This document shows, one piece after another, positions 21,325-33,798 of a DNA stretch of 64,000 nucleotides (the first letter of the stretch is position 1; the number at the start of each line of letters is the position of its first letter). Under the pieces are notes generated by a model, which worked only from the letters and a program-made list of their open reading frames with translations, was not told where the DNA came from and did not search any database. Both the position numbers and the translations under genes were made by a program. The DNA is from Phialophora verrucosa (lineage: Eukaryota > Ascomycota > Eurotiomycetes > Chaetothyriales > Herpotrichiellaceae), in contig MSED01000010.1 of the NCBI GenBank assembly GCA_002099365.1, positions 682,001-746,000 on the forward strand, given 5' to 3'.

Positions 21325-24300
21325 TTATTCTTCAAGGGACCACATCTCGATCGCTTGTGTGTGCATCATAGCCGCAGGCACCTCTTTGAGGCTCTGAAGA
21401 TACTCTCGATGACGGCCATCGTCGCCGCTGATGGATGCGCGGGAAGTCGTTCGCAGCGAGGCCGGAGTGTCGTTTGAGACTTCATGAAAGAGATCTTCGA
21501 CGTAAAAGGCGTCTCCGGACCTTGGACTGCGCGCAAGTCCGTGTACTTGGTTCGACACGGCGCGACAACCTAGGTACGATCTTGTTGTGGTCTTCGGCAG
21601 AAAGATTCTGTCGACGAGGCGCGCGGCCAGGGCGGTGAAGGCCAGGTACTTTCTCATCCAGCCACCGTGAGGAGGTGAAGACGGCTCACGAGAGGGCCAC
21701 GACGTTGTCGCAGTCCCTATTAGCCTCTGCAAAGTTCGTCTTGAGCGGCACTCTCTCGGAGACCGACAACAGAGCAGTTTTCGCCAGTCTGTCCATCTGG
21801 CTGCTCACCTCCGAGATCCTGTCCGCTGGCGCAGATCTGATCTCTTCACCGCCGTCGCCTTGGTCCTAGCTCACCTTGACATGTTGACCTTGAAGTTGAT
21901 CGATTCGCAAATCAGCTCTCCGTCCGATTCATCGTCGCTGTGCGTTTGGAACTTGAGGTGCGGCCTGTACTCTCATCACCACGAGGATGGTCTTGGCCGC
22001 AAATATGCTGGAGCTGAACGGCCACAGCATCGCGGTGGTCATGGGCATGTACTGGAGGACGAACAGAATCGTCGGTGAAGCGAAGATGAAGGAGTCGTCC
22101 TCATGAGGATGGCCGCGAACCAACACCACGCGGCCGCCCACATACACGAGGGGAAATAGACTCAGAGCCGACGACATGTGGATGCTTGCGAGCACGATTA
22201 TCAATGCGGATAAGTTGAGATTCGTGACCTGCTCCATGACCGGCTGCAGCAACTCTCCCGCCTTCTCGTCCGTGCTTCCACCTTGTCGAAATACGAGTAC
22301 AATGGCATGACACTACGGCCAGCTTCAACATCTGCGCCACACACACGACTGAGTTCTCGATAGCGAATGGTATGCCCAACATTGTCGTCACCGCCGACAC
22401 GATCTTCGACTTCTGCAACATCGGGATGACAAGCGATGGTGCGATTGACGAGATATTCGCCGTCAGCAATACACCCGAACACATGGAACTAGAACTATCG
22501 CCAGCATGAATAACAACCCAGTCATCAGCAAGCTTGAAGCCAATGGGGTACACGCTCATGGATAAAGCATGCTTCACCTGGGTCAGCAGCATCGTATGCA
22601 GACGGGCAGCAGGGGGGTCCAATTCCGACATCGTGATAACGGGCCGGCAACAGACTGCGCCACGAGCACGTCATGTTGCTTAAGACGAGGATGATCTGGT
22701 AGCTGAACCTGCAGCTGTAGAGGCTGGTGGATTCGCTGCCCATCTTCAGGATCATCCACGGTCCGGACCAGAGGTCCACGCTGTCCGTGTCGCCAACATC
22801 TACGCGCCGAGGTTCGCACACATGCAGCACGGTTATGGACCTTTTCATCTGCTCTATGGCCGCCTCGCTTGTGATCTAGGTTCGATGGGCGCCTCTGAAG
22901 ACGTGTTCCGGCCGTCGTGGTGTTCTGGTTTGCGCCTGCGCCGCCCAACACGTCCATGTTTGAGGACGGGTTTCTCATGCCGACCACACGCGACTCTCTA
23001 TCTTGCAACATCTGCTCGTACACGATGTCGCGCATGGTGCTGCCATTCTTTCTCCTCATCAGCAGGGCCGCGGACGAGGTCTCGCTCCAGGTGGCTCCAT
23101 CGTTACTCTCGATGACGGAGGGTGTAGCAGCGACAACGGATATGATCTCCTCCAACACCTCAATCTCGTCCTTGAAACTGTCCTCAAACGCGCAGATGCT
23201 TGTCTTCAGCTCGTACTCCACCGAGTGTCTATCATCGAGCTCATCTTGGTCTCGAGCTTATCTAACTTCACGCTCTGGTCCTGAACGACTACAGGATCTC
23301 ATCCTGCTTCGCGACGATGTTCTCCATGACTGTCACCTGCTGGAATTGGACTTGCTAGTGCATTCGTTCATCAGCGCGACGATAGAGTTCCGACTGACCA
23401 TGATCTGCTTGTTGCTCTGGCTCCGCCACCCACCCTGGCAATGTCACCTCCACCCTGCTAGGTATTGCCCGGGCTCTGATCATGCCCGTGTTGCGCGAAG
23501 ACGGATGCGCCCATCGGCAAGCTCTGGCTCTGGCCCCTACTCACGCCTGTTCTCGATGTCCGCCACAATTTCCGTGCACAAGATGCTGTTGACGTGCGCC
23601 TCCACACCCCTGGTCATGTCGGGGATTGGATGCCAGCTCGCGAACTGGGACATGTTCGTGTACGAGAAGGCTGCCAGGTTCGCGAATTCTATCTACTCTA
23701 CCTTCATGATGCAGCACTGAACGTCTTTGAAGATGCTATGGATGGTGTTCTAGAATGCGTCCATGGCCGTGATGGTCATCTTGAAGCCGTACGGGTCATG
23801 GATCTCGATCATCTTGCCAGGCCACCCCGAGGAGACGCACCTCGCTCTCCTGCCCAGGTTGTCGCTGACTCTCGTCCAACTTCCTGTTCACCATGCTCGT
23901 TTTTGTGGTCCTTGTGGCGATGGTCATAGCGTGGCCCAAGATCCGCTCACTGGGCGTGCATATGGTGCACTTGACGGGGTCGTAAGAGCGCGCTGGTGAT
24001 CGATCGCAGGATGTCCTGCTCGTATGGCTAGAGAACCACTCACTTAACCCTGATCGGAACGCGTATGCCGTCGCCATCAAGCTCCTCACGTCGCCCCTGA
24101 ACTCCCGCCCGTCGACATCATCTCCAAGTTTCTGGCCATGTCCATCGTTACCTACATACGAGCTTAGCGCATCTGTTCCACACCGTTGTGGCGAGGAGGC
24201 TGTTGGTGATGGTCCTGGCCTTGGAGGAATGGAGCTCAACTCCCTGCTTCTTCTAAGATATCTTTCTGAAGGCGACAGAGATGGTGTTTTGAATGTGTTG

Positions 24301-24515
24301 ACAAATCGTCCCAGCAGCGTCATGGCACCCGAGACCCTCATCCCTGTCCTTTGACCCACAATGCTCTTCACGTCGGCGTTCTGGTCTTCCAAGGGTCCGA
24401 GATCTCGGCTAAGTTTTGCCCATATTGCTTTGGACGTAGGCCGAGCTGGAGGCCAAGCATTCCATCCAACGCTGTTATCACGCAAAACTCTGCGTGAAGT
24501 CCTGCTCGAGAGCAT
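21325..24515 (-). pseudogene. Decayed gene for a coiled-coil and membrane protein (relic A)
   Basis: Reading the minus strand from 24.5 to 21.3 kb gives a succession of protein-like pieces that change frame every 100-300 bases. They include TIHSIFKDVQCCIMKVE (near 23.7 kb), FASWHPIPDMTRGVEAHVNS (23.6 kb) and a coiled-coil segment split between two frames near 23.3 kb (ENIVAKQDEIL, then QDQSVKLDKLETKMSSM). After these come an acidic helical stretch near 23.2 kb and hydrophobic, membrane-like stretches at 22.6-22.4 and 22.2-22.0 kb. Stops interrupt every frame. The order soluble part, coiled coil, membrane helices is consistent with a single ancestral gene. The family is not recognised, and undetected introns could explain a few of the frame changes, though not all. 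Confidence 0.4.
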
Positions 24516-27500
24516 CTTGCCGTCCTTGAATACGCTTCACGAACCTCTCTAAGCTGTCTTTATGTCGCTCTCGGCTGTAAGGGCGTTGAATCGAGCAGCT
24601 ACCAGGTCAATCCCGGGCAGCTATTGCAGCTTGACCAAGACTTTAAGAGAAGGTCAGAGCACTGGATTCTCATGCACCCTGCATAGTTCAAGTCCAGTAG
24701 TCTCAGATGGGAGAGCGGGATCTTGTTCCCTGCCTCTCAGGTTGCTCTTCGTCCTATGTGGAATACCCAATGTTCAGCAACAACCCACCTGCACCTGTCC
24801 GAAGATTACCGGGACATAAAAGCCCATTGAAAGCGTCTGTATGTGCTTGATGTCTCGATACATATTGCTCTAGGGCATCTCCAAGGCGCTGCTCGACGTT
24901 GGTGGCGTCGGCGACCTACTCTAGGAATTCACTTGTATCAGCCACCCTACGGGGAGAGCTGACGGCCAGAGACAACGACGTGGCCCACATCAATCCTGGA
25001 GACAATTTCACAGCAAAATAATAGTGACTGTTATACCCGGGAGGATAGGCGGGAGCTTCTCTGTCTCGTGCTGAGTCCTACGGATGCTGTTGCTTGCTCA
25101 AGGTTCGGCTTCCGTTAAAGTCTAGACTTCGGTTTCTTGCTTACTCATGGACGCATCGGGTGCCAGTATGAGCAGCACGGGGCTTACAACACTGGGATAC
25201 TGTCTCTTGCATCTGCAGAATGTGGGAGGGCACTCAAAACTTTGATGGCAAGCTGCGTCTTCAAGGACGTGCCTTTGCGGCAAAGTCGGCCGCAAAGGGA
25301 TGAGCTGAGAGTTCCAGAGAGGCCGAGATTAGCTCCCACAATATTTAGCTGACCCTGAACATGCATTTCGGTATCGAATCTCTCCCAACAATCTTGAGGG
25401 TCATGGTACCAACCCGGCAAGTGGTGTTGCACCTATCTAACTGGAAGCTTGCGGCAACGGAGAGACCACTGTTCCGAGCAGAGCGTGAAGCATCTACCAT
25501 CACGCTGCTAAGAGCCAGAAGCTGGTACTGTTGGAGTTGCAGCAGATTTGGGATCTTCGAACTTCGAATCTCCAGCCACGAATTCCTCCGATGGCGTGTG
25601 GGAACCTGATACGCAAGGCCACACTCTTGAAAGCCACGCAGCCATACGGAGACGACGACTTTCTTCGAAGCGCGACATGAGCCTGCCGTTGCCGCCACAA
25701 TATGCGCTGCCCATCTTCGGAGCTCTGTAGGAGGACAGTGACTGACTTGGCAGTCGAATCGAACTCGCCGAAGAAGCTGCGCAAGTTCAATAGCCACAAG
25801 GGTTTCTGGCTCATTCTTGGGAACTCAACAGCCTCAAGGTCGCTGACTGCTGAGAATCACGCCGTCGGAACACGGCGGCCGTGCTTGCGAGGACTAGCGG
25901 CTAGGCATCGTTTCAACCTCCGCAAGATTTCGAGGTCTGCTCCTCGGGAATCAACTCTATGCATGGAACCTCCTTGGAATGAAGACAGAGCAAGCTTCTA
26001 GCTGACTTCACGAGATGGCTGTATCTGCTTTCGCACATTTGGTGTTCGGTGCCCGGTTCCTCTATTCGCGCTTCAACGGCTGTTAGCCTGGGTTACTCGA
26101 GGAGATTCGGGTGGCAGCGTTTCTCGAATACGCCTATTGCAATACTAGCCACGACCGCCAACAACAGCTTTCCGCACACCTCTATTACCAATGCTTCGGC
26201 TCCTGCTCCTCCCAGTATTGTGCGGCCTTCCATGTCGCGGCTCCGCATGCTTGGACGGCCGTGAGAATCGCTCACGATAATCGCACGCATAAGATCTTGA
26301 CATCGACTGTAGATCTTTATCAGTGGCATCATGACGCTCCATCTCGAGAGCGTAACAGGTGTTGATGTCCACTAACGCTCAACTTCTCCGAGGCTGGATG
26401 TGACTGTCTGCGCCAATATCTTCGACAGACATATGATTTCGCCGCTTTTGATGTTGTCTGTATGGCACCTAGGCTACAGACAACGGAGACGCTGGCGCAA
26501 AGAGCCATGACCCGGGTTCTGTGACTTGGATCTGGGTTGGAAGTGTTACACTTCGTTCTTCCCTTAACATCCTGCACCGCCGCACGAGCCCATTCTCAAC
26601 CCGCAGAAGCTGGAATTCCGTGCCTCGGAGCGCAAACATAAGCTATCGAGGAAGAAAGAAGCTCTGGAACATCTCCAAGTATCGCTGGACCATCGAAAAC
26701 CATCTCCGACGAAGTCGTGGGGCCAGTTGGTCAGGCCACGGCGCGGAACTGGTAAATGCCTCAGAGTCAACCGAAGCTGTTCAGAGCGGCGTCAAATTAC
26801 ATTGGTGCAATGTTAGCTGCTACCACAGCCAGCGAGGACTGTATGCTTCCAAATCGGACACTAGACACTCGTCTCTCTGCTGAGGCCACATTGGCAAAAT
26901 TTCACTGGAATAGCAAGGACCGAAGAACACCACATCCCATTGCTCTATCCTCAAATTGGGTTCTCGCTCAAATACAGGCCACCAGGGAAGCTGTAGCACT
27001 TGCCAGAATCTTTCTCCATGCGGAAGCGGCCGTCTCTGAGTGCTCGGAGCTGGTCGTATATGGCATATGTGCCCGAGACCGCGACTCATGTTTTGCAAAT
27101 GTGAGAGACCAGATTTGTGAGATCCAATGTTCCCAGACGAGTGTCGCAATCGCGGCGAGCAAGGGGCGAGTTGTCCCGGTCAGTACTTGTTGTCTCTAAT
27201 GCAGCACTGGCGTTTGACACTATGACGGCAACTCTAGCTACGCAGCAGCGGCCAATACATCTACAACGCAACCTATATTCTGTCACGAGAGCTACAACAA
27301 TGCAATGAAGAGCTGCGACTGTTCGCTGGACCTCTCCGCCTGACTTTGCTTGGCTCCGATCTAGGGGGCAGATACGGGCGGCCTCGAGGGCACTATCAGA
27401 AGAAGACACCTAAAGATAAGCCGAGACTTCTTCTAGTGCGAGGTCAGGTCACAGAACCTTCCAGGAGCTTTGCCAAGCAGTTTGAGGTACAGGGCAACGC

Positions 27501-27690
27501 ACTTCCTTATCTCTGATCATACTACACTGGCTTGAAAGCTGTGTGTGACTCTGCTGAATGGAGAAATATGTGGGAGACGACCAGAGACTTCCTTTCTGCA
27601 AACAGGACTAGGTCTGAATGCCTGCAGCAAATGATGAAACGAATGGTCAGGGACACAGTCAAATAATTCGCTGTCTCCGACCACAGTCAT
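24516..27690. other. Gene-poor tract
   Basis: Only short frames. Near 25.35-25.8 kb the minus strand has two overlapping protein-like frames. Near 27.28-27.52 kb a plus-strand frame reads RELQQCNEELRLFAGPLRLT and onward for about 70 codons without an ATG. Neither can be extended into a gene by eye. Confidence 0.3.
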
Positions 27691-29560
27691 TTACAAACAA
27701 CTCGGGATTTCACCTTTGCTCTGCAGAGGAATACCTGGAAGACAATCAGAGACCGCTACAGCAAGCGACATCGTAGCTTGGATGAACCAGCTGTAGTGAG
27801 ACATGCGACTACGGGGCCGCATACCCGCTACGATTGATGTGAATACGTCTTTGAGCGGCATCGAGAGGTAGCACATGCATAGAGGACGCGTTCAAACAGT
27901 ACGTCAGCAGCAGCGACAGCGAAGCCTCAACCATAACGAAGACGGAGCGAATAATAAGAACACGAAGATGGAGCAGAAGAAGGGGAATACGAAGATGTTC
28001 GTCGGCAAGGACTTGTACGGGCCAGAGAACTAATGACTGGCGCATCCATAGGGCTCAGGACAGTCTTGAGCCTGTCTACAGTCGACCACAGATGCACAAA
28101 CACCGATGAACGAACGTGTTGGTGTTGATGCCGTACTTCTCGGCCACTGTCATCCAGACGATCATATACACCTCCCTGCAACTGGGCGGCGAGGGATGTT
28201 GCGCCGACCTGAAGCTGTACAGCTGTTCGAGACGGACACCATTTCGTTTAAGCTTGACAGAGACGAGCGAGATCGAGTCGATGTCGATGTCCTGCATCTC
28301 GGCCATATACGCGGCCACGTTGTTGAACCTCTTCAAGGAGCTGATGATGTCGCCCACCAGGGCCATCGTTACAGTCTAGACGTGGCTGGTGTACTGGGTC
28401 ATCTTTGTGGCGTTGTTCATTTTGAAGCTCTCAACCTAGTCTTTGAAGCTGTTCTCAAGATTGTCAGCGTTGATGTTTTCAGTCGCAGGAACGGAGTGGC
28501 GTGGATGACGAACATGTACGCAATTGTGCCGTCGAAGCATCCCCTTTAGGCTTCTCGGCTGACACCACCGCCAATCTCAACAAGATCCGACTGGTGGCAT
28601 CGAGAGAGACCTGAAGAGCGCCCTGGAGATTATGCTGCTGGTGTTCTACACCGCGTCTACAGTCCTGACAATATTCAGCTTCAGGTCTAAGAGGGTGGTC
28701 GGCTCCCTGTGTATCTTTCTGTGCTGCACCATGTTCGAGATGCGTACATTGTCCCGTGGTTGAACAGCAACAGGGCGATAGAGACGGTAAGATTTCTAAC
28801 AACTAGGATCTTCTCGACATCTGCTAGAGCCTGGAACTGGTTCATCATCACAGTGACCTTGCTGGCGGCGTCGGTCGGCGTGTACGTCAACATCACCGCG
28901 TACTAGTCGCTGTCAAGATGGACTCATTGTTCAGCAACGAGATCACTAGATTGTTGTCGTCTCTGTCCGTGTGGGAAGTGATGGTCCGCGATGTCTAGGC
29001 AGAGAGAGTGCTGTCTCTGGACTGCTTCATGCATCTCATCGTGGCTTGCGACAAGGTCAGTATTGAATTGGACGCCTACGTCAACGAATACGAGAGTATT
29101 TCGTGCGTCTCATTCGGTGGAAGAACAGCAACGACAGTAGGACGCTATTTACCATTGGGCTGGTGGTATCACCCTCAACGGATCCCAAAGTATCGATGCC
29201 AGATCCGCGGTAAACACCTTCTCCCCGGAGCTGGACTGGGTCGAGCCGATGGCTATGACTACCTACAACAAAGTCTCCAACGCCGAGAACGAGATCGGAG
29301 GTAGGTAGGCCTGCTGGATCATCTGGCATGCGTTCCAGGAGCAGGAATTAATAGTCTCCACGTGCGCTAACTGCATTGTGAGCTTAACTCTGTTCGCCAT
29401 CAGCATCCACGTACAGCAACGGCGATCTTTTGCACTTCGCAACGACCCAAGACGAGCATAACCCTCGCTATCCATGCCGACGACATGGCCTAAATGCTGC
29501 GTGACGCTGTACAGCACCTCGAAGCCTCCCTAAAACTCATCCAAAGGTTCCAAAACGCAG
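27691..29560. pseudogene. Decayed protein gene, strand uncertain (relic B)
   Basis: Protein-like pieces occur here in several frames separated by stops. On the minus strand they include MALVGDIISSLKRFNNVAAY (from 28366), VYMIVWMTVAEKYGINTNTF, a hydrophobic run at 28.0-27.9 kb, and KVTVMMNQFQALADVEKILV near 28.85 kb. The plus strand also gives plausible pieces (FSPELDWVEPMAMTTYNKVS near 29.22 kb), so direction is not certain; the minus strand is favoured west of 28.9 kb. There is no intact start-to-stop gene. Like relic A, it combines soluble helices with membrane-like segments, but I see no clear sequence match between the two. Confidence 0.35.
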
Positions 29561-30054
29561 CTAATGATAATCAACAGACGTCGATGCCTGAAGCCACCTG
29601 TACTTATAGCAGCTGCGCAAATTAAACAATAGCCTCCCCATGGTAACGGCGTTACCAGTGGACTTCTTATCGGTCAACTTTAGCCGCTCAGGGCCGCTCC
29701 ACGCGCTCGTGCCTTACGGACCAAGTCGCCGTCGAAACTCCGAGGCCATTCATCCACCAAAAGGTATCCACAAGAGAGTGCCCCAATGCTGACATTCTAG
29801 CGCCAGATACGAAACTCTAAAGATCCTCTAGATCTAGATTAAGATATTGGCATGTCACAGGCATATCGCCGTGTGGGGATAGATTGCTAAACCGATATTG
29901 TAGTGTCGCCATTCGCTGTCCCCAAGCCTCGGGCCGCTTGCAATCAATTCTTCACTGAATCCGGCGTGTGTGATAAAGACTCCAGTTTAAAGGGTAGTCG
30001 TCGCCGTGTTGCAGACCCTGGATACAGGCCTTCCAAACTCCCCTTCGTGCCACA
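29561..30054 (+). promoter_or_regulatory. Upstream region of the dimethylformamidase-like gene
   Basis: A 494-base stretch without a supported gene, ending 1 base before the ATG. It probably contains the promoter. No clear TATA box is visible in the last 120 bases. Confidence 0.35.
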
Positions 30055-32444
30055 ATGTCTACCATCGTACCGGTGCCCAAAGACTATCCCAAAGAAATCA
30101 TCGGCTATGCGCAGCCTTGGATCGTGAGTCCCGGCGACAATGTCGACATCAAGGTTTCTTGCACCGAGAAGAAGTACACGTATAAGACGGTTCGCGTGAT
30201 TCAAGGCCACGAAGGCGAGAACAGCCCGAAACACAAGTCAGAAGAGCTCACGCAAATTCCTCGAGGCTCGAGGGAAGGCAGATTCCAGGTGGCGCACATC
30301 GGCTCCTATGCAAAGGTCAAGGACATTGGATTGGCTTCAACAGATGAGGGACTGAAGATCTCCGTCTATGCACAGCCGTGGCTGATCCCTTGCGCTCACG
30401 TTCAAGCTTTGGTCTCCACACTCGACAGCTCCACAAAGACCGGTGTCGATGTCGTCCTCGATAGGGAGGGACAAGTCGAGTTCTGGGTCGGTACCGGAAA
30501 TGACGTCCAGGTGCTCCGATCAGGATTCACGCCGACCAAGCGAAGATGGTTCAAACTCGACCTGACCGTGTCCGGAACAAAGCTGGAAGCTGTCCTGACT
30601 CCCAAGTCCCGCGTCACTGAACCTGCCGCGAAGGCGACCGTATTCACCTCGGAGCTAAAGGCCGCCATCAAATTTGCCTCGCAGACCCCATTGATTGTGG
30701 CAGCAACTCGACAAGCGGCGGCCGAAGATAAGAGCCAGCACCACGTTCCGACCAACAAATACAATGGTAGACTCGATTCCCTCGAGCTGAGAACTACCGG
30801 CGACCACGAACGTGTCCTCGCCAAGTATGACTTTGCCCTGGAGATGTCCGGCGACCGCATCGTGGATGTGTCTCAAGCCAAGAGGCACGGAGAGCTAGTC
30901 AACGCGCCCAGTCGAGCCATGAAAGGACATGATTGGGATGGGTCTGAGACTGACTGGACGAAGGCCAAGTATGGATACGGTGCCATCCACTTCCACGAGG
31001 ACGACCTTGACGATGCCGACTGGGATACGGACTTTAGCATCCAGATTCCCAAGGATGCCCGTTCCGGCGTGTACAGCGTAGTGATCAGAGGCGACCATGA
31101 CGATGTTGGGGAGAACGTCGTGTTTTATGTGAGGCCGACTCCCGAAACCACGGCTAAGGTAAGACATCGTACCTAGATCAGCGAGCAGACGGGCTGATTG
31201 TTTGTTTAGGTTGGAGCAAAGGTGGCTATCGTCATGTCAACATTCACGTATCTAGCATATGCCAACGATCACATGTTTGACCCGGACACGCCGGCGCGCG
31301 CCGAAATCCCCGCCGGTCTGGACAACTTGGAATTCTACAAGGACGAGACGTTCTACAAGCAAGAGCGAAGACGTGATCTCGGTCTGTCGCACTACGACGT
31401 GCACAAAGATCTGAGCGGCGTCATCTTCTCCACGGCTAAGCGTCCGCTCCTCAACAACCGACCGGACTACATTAACTGGTCGGGCCACCGTCCTCGTGAG
31501 CTGAGTGCCGAATTGATCATGGTCGGGTTTTTGGACAAGACGGGCGTGCCTTATGACGTGGTCACAGATCACGACCTGCACGCCAACGGAGCTGCGATGC
31601 TGGCGCCGTACACGACAGTCATCACTGGCTGCCACCCCGAGTATCCCACGCTGCAGTCGTACGCTGCGTACGAGGGATTCGTCAAGCAGGGCGGTAATAT
31701 GACGTATCTCGGCGGCAACGGGTTCTACTGGGTGTCGGCGACGGACCCGAAACGACCGTGGCGATCAGAAGTCCGACGTGGCGGCCAAGGTGTGCGGACC
31801 TCGTGGCAGGAACCTGGCGAACGTCACCACTCGCTCAACGGCCAGCAAGGTGGTCTGTGGCGTGATTATGGAAAGGCCGCCAACTACCTAGTGGGCATTG
31901 GATGCTGTGGAGAGGGCCACGGCGCAGGTATGTATTCATCTCCCTTTCTTCTTGTTTGGAAACGTGCCAACAACGATGTTTAGGTGTCGCATACCGCCAG
32001 AAAGAAGGGATCCGAAAATCCCACCCGGAGCTCGCCTCGTGGGTGTTCCGCGACATTCCCGAGGACAGGTTGATCGGCGAGAACTCTCTGGGCGAGTACG
32101 GGGGCGGAGCCAGTGGCGACGAGATCGACCGCGTGGACTTTGCGTACGGCAGCCCGTCCAACGTCGTGGTCCTGGCGTCCAGCGTCGGCCACTCGGACGA
32201 GTATGGCTTGTTCCCCGAGGACGTGAGCTTCCCTATCCAGGGCACGCTCGGCACGCAGACTGACCTCATCCGCTCCGACATGACCCTGTACCAGACGAGC
32301 GGTGGCGGTGCCGTGTTCTCCGTGGGCAGCATCAGCTGGTATTGCGGGATTGGATATAACGCCTATGACAACACGGCCGCGTTGGTGACGAGGAACGTCT
32401 TGTTGGAGTTCGCCAAGGGCCCCAAATCGCTTTGTAGTCAATAG
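30055..32444 (+). CDS. N,N-dimethylformamidase (DMFase) large-subunit-like hydrolase
   Basis: Three exons, 30055-31158, 31210-31927 and 31984-32444, with introns of 51 and 56 bases, give 760 residues. The first half (about residues 1-370) is beta-rich, with a laminin-G-like segment (LSTLDSS..VEFWVGTGNDVQ, NKYNGRLDSLEL). The second half carries the DMFase C-terminal amidotransferase-like domain (AYANDHMFD, PDYINWSGHRPRELSAELIM, VTDHDLHANG, ITGCHPEYPTLQ, YLGGNGFYWV, SISWYCGIGYN). In bacteria the enzyme hydrolyses dimethylformamide to dimethylamine and formate using a mononuclear iron held by Tyr and Glu. Fungal homologues are poorly characterised, so the substrate here is unknown. The gene leads the 30-42 kb group and is tail-to-tail with a PhyH dioxygenase. 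Confidence 0.85.
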
Positions 32445-32651
32445 AGTCTGGACATGGAATGAAAGAACCGGGCTAGACCAAGGGTTACCGTTTTTTGGGT
32501 CTCAGCTTGTTAAATTTAACAGAGGCTAAATCGTAGAAAAGGAGAAACCAGACTTTGATTGACGGTAATATGACGACAAAAGGCATATTATTGCTCTATT
32601 CTATCAGGTAGATGAATGCTAACCAAAGGACCATCTCTAATCAGGCTAGGC

Positions 32652-33798
32652 CTAGTACTTCTTCTTGTGAGCGACCCGCTCAGCGTCAGGATCAATCGTG
32701 CTGCGAGGATCCTTGAACTCGAGCCATCCCAGCATGGGCTAAGAGGGTGTCAGCATATAATCCCAAGAAATCAGCTAAAAGGAAACCTACATCACTCAGA
32801 GCGTAACCTAGCAATTTCTGGATCCGGACTGGGAGGGTCTTTGCGATTTCGGGCGGCACAGCCAAGTATTGGTTCTCCTCCTGCCGCAGCCAGCCCCGGG
32901 TCATGAAGCAGCTGAAGAGCAGACGTTCCTCGTCCTTGGTGGTGTTGGCGCTGCCGCCGTGATAGCAGCTGGACAACATGATGAAGCCGTCGCCCGGGTT
33001 GAGCTCGGCGTAGTGGGCGAAGCGCTCGTCGGCCGGGTGCTCGGTGGCCTCGAGGTGGCTGCCCGGGATGAAACGAGTGGCGCCGTTGGCCTTGGTGGTC
33101 TTGGTGCCGGCGACGAAGAAGCCGATGCCGTACTCCCGCGAGTTGGTGCGCGGATAGACGTCGACGCGTGGCCGGTCGGCGTAGTGGATGTCGTCGTCGC
33201 GGTGCAGGGGCTGGTCGTAGCTATTGCCTGGCCGCACAGAGAAGGCGATGGTGTTGTTGACCTGCGGCGGGGACACGTTCAGCGTATTCCGGTCGCCGTA
33301 CCATGGGTAGCTCTTGGTGGTGAGGAACTGCTCGCACACAGCCTGGTACAGCTCATTGCCGATCAGGTCGGTGGCGAAGGTGCGAGACTTGGCGCAGAGC
33401 CCAAACGCCCGCCGCGTCGTCGGTGGGAAGAAGTTGTTTTCGGCCTCCCAGGGCACATCGGCCTCGAGATGTGGCCGGATGTCCTTCTCCATCTGGGCCA
33501 GCGACTCGGCAGACAGGATGCCGCGCACCACGACCCCGCCCACATTCCTCAGCCCTTCCACCACGTCGTCTGGGTTGGCGTCTCTGGTGAACTCGGGAAT
33601 CACGTATTGCTTGCGGGCAGGCCAGATGTCCTCGCTGGCCGAGAGCATGCGTTCGTAGGAGATGAAGGCATCGTCGTATCGAACGGTCGGAGGCGCTGTC
33701 GAAGCCTTGCTGCCGTGTGATGATGGGGCTGGAGGTGCTGCTTTGGCCTCGAGCAGCGTTCGCTGCTCGGTCATCTGTTCAGTTCCGATGCTGCCCAT
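32652..33798 (-). CDS. PhyH-family Fe(II)/2-oxoglutarate dioxygenase, copy 1
   Basis: Two exons, 33798-32791 and 32738-32652, with a 52-base intron, give 364 residues. Without the splice the C-terminus would run into nonsense; with it the protein ends LGYALSDPMLGWLEFKDPR and then a basic tail, matching copy 2 at 41.3 kb. The iron ligands are visible as H199-x-D201 (PLHRDDD) and H280 (CYHGGSANTT), and an Arg soon after H280 is placed to hold 2-oxoglutarate. The family hydroxylates, desaturates or N/O-dealkylates small molecules. A disordered N-terminal extension of about 50 residues is absent from copy 2. The gene is divergent from the UNC93-like gene, sharing a 1.1-kb intergenic region. Confidence 0.9.

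Noticed and set aside
17898..30054. Transposon relics
   Set aside because: I looked for reverse transcriptase, integrase and DDE-transposase motifs and for long terminal repeats and found none that could be supported by eye.
32869..33720. Plus-strand open frame of 283 codons
   Set aside because: It is antisense to PhyH dioxygenase copy 1, whose motifs are complete; the Val/Gly/Ala-rich translation is a shadow.
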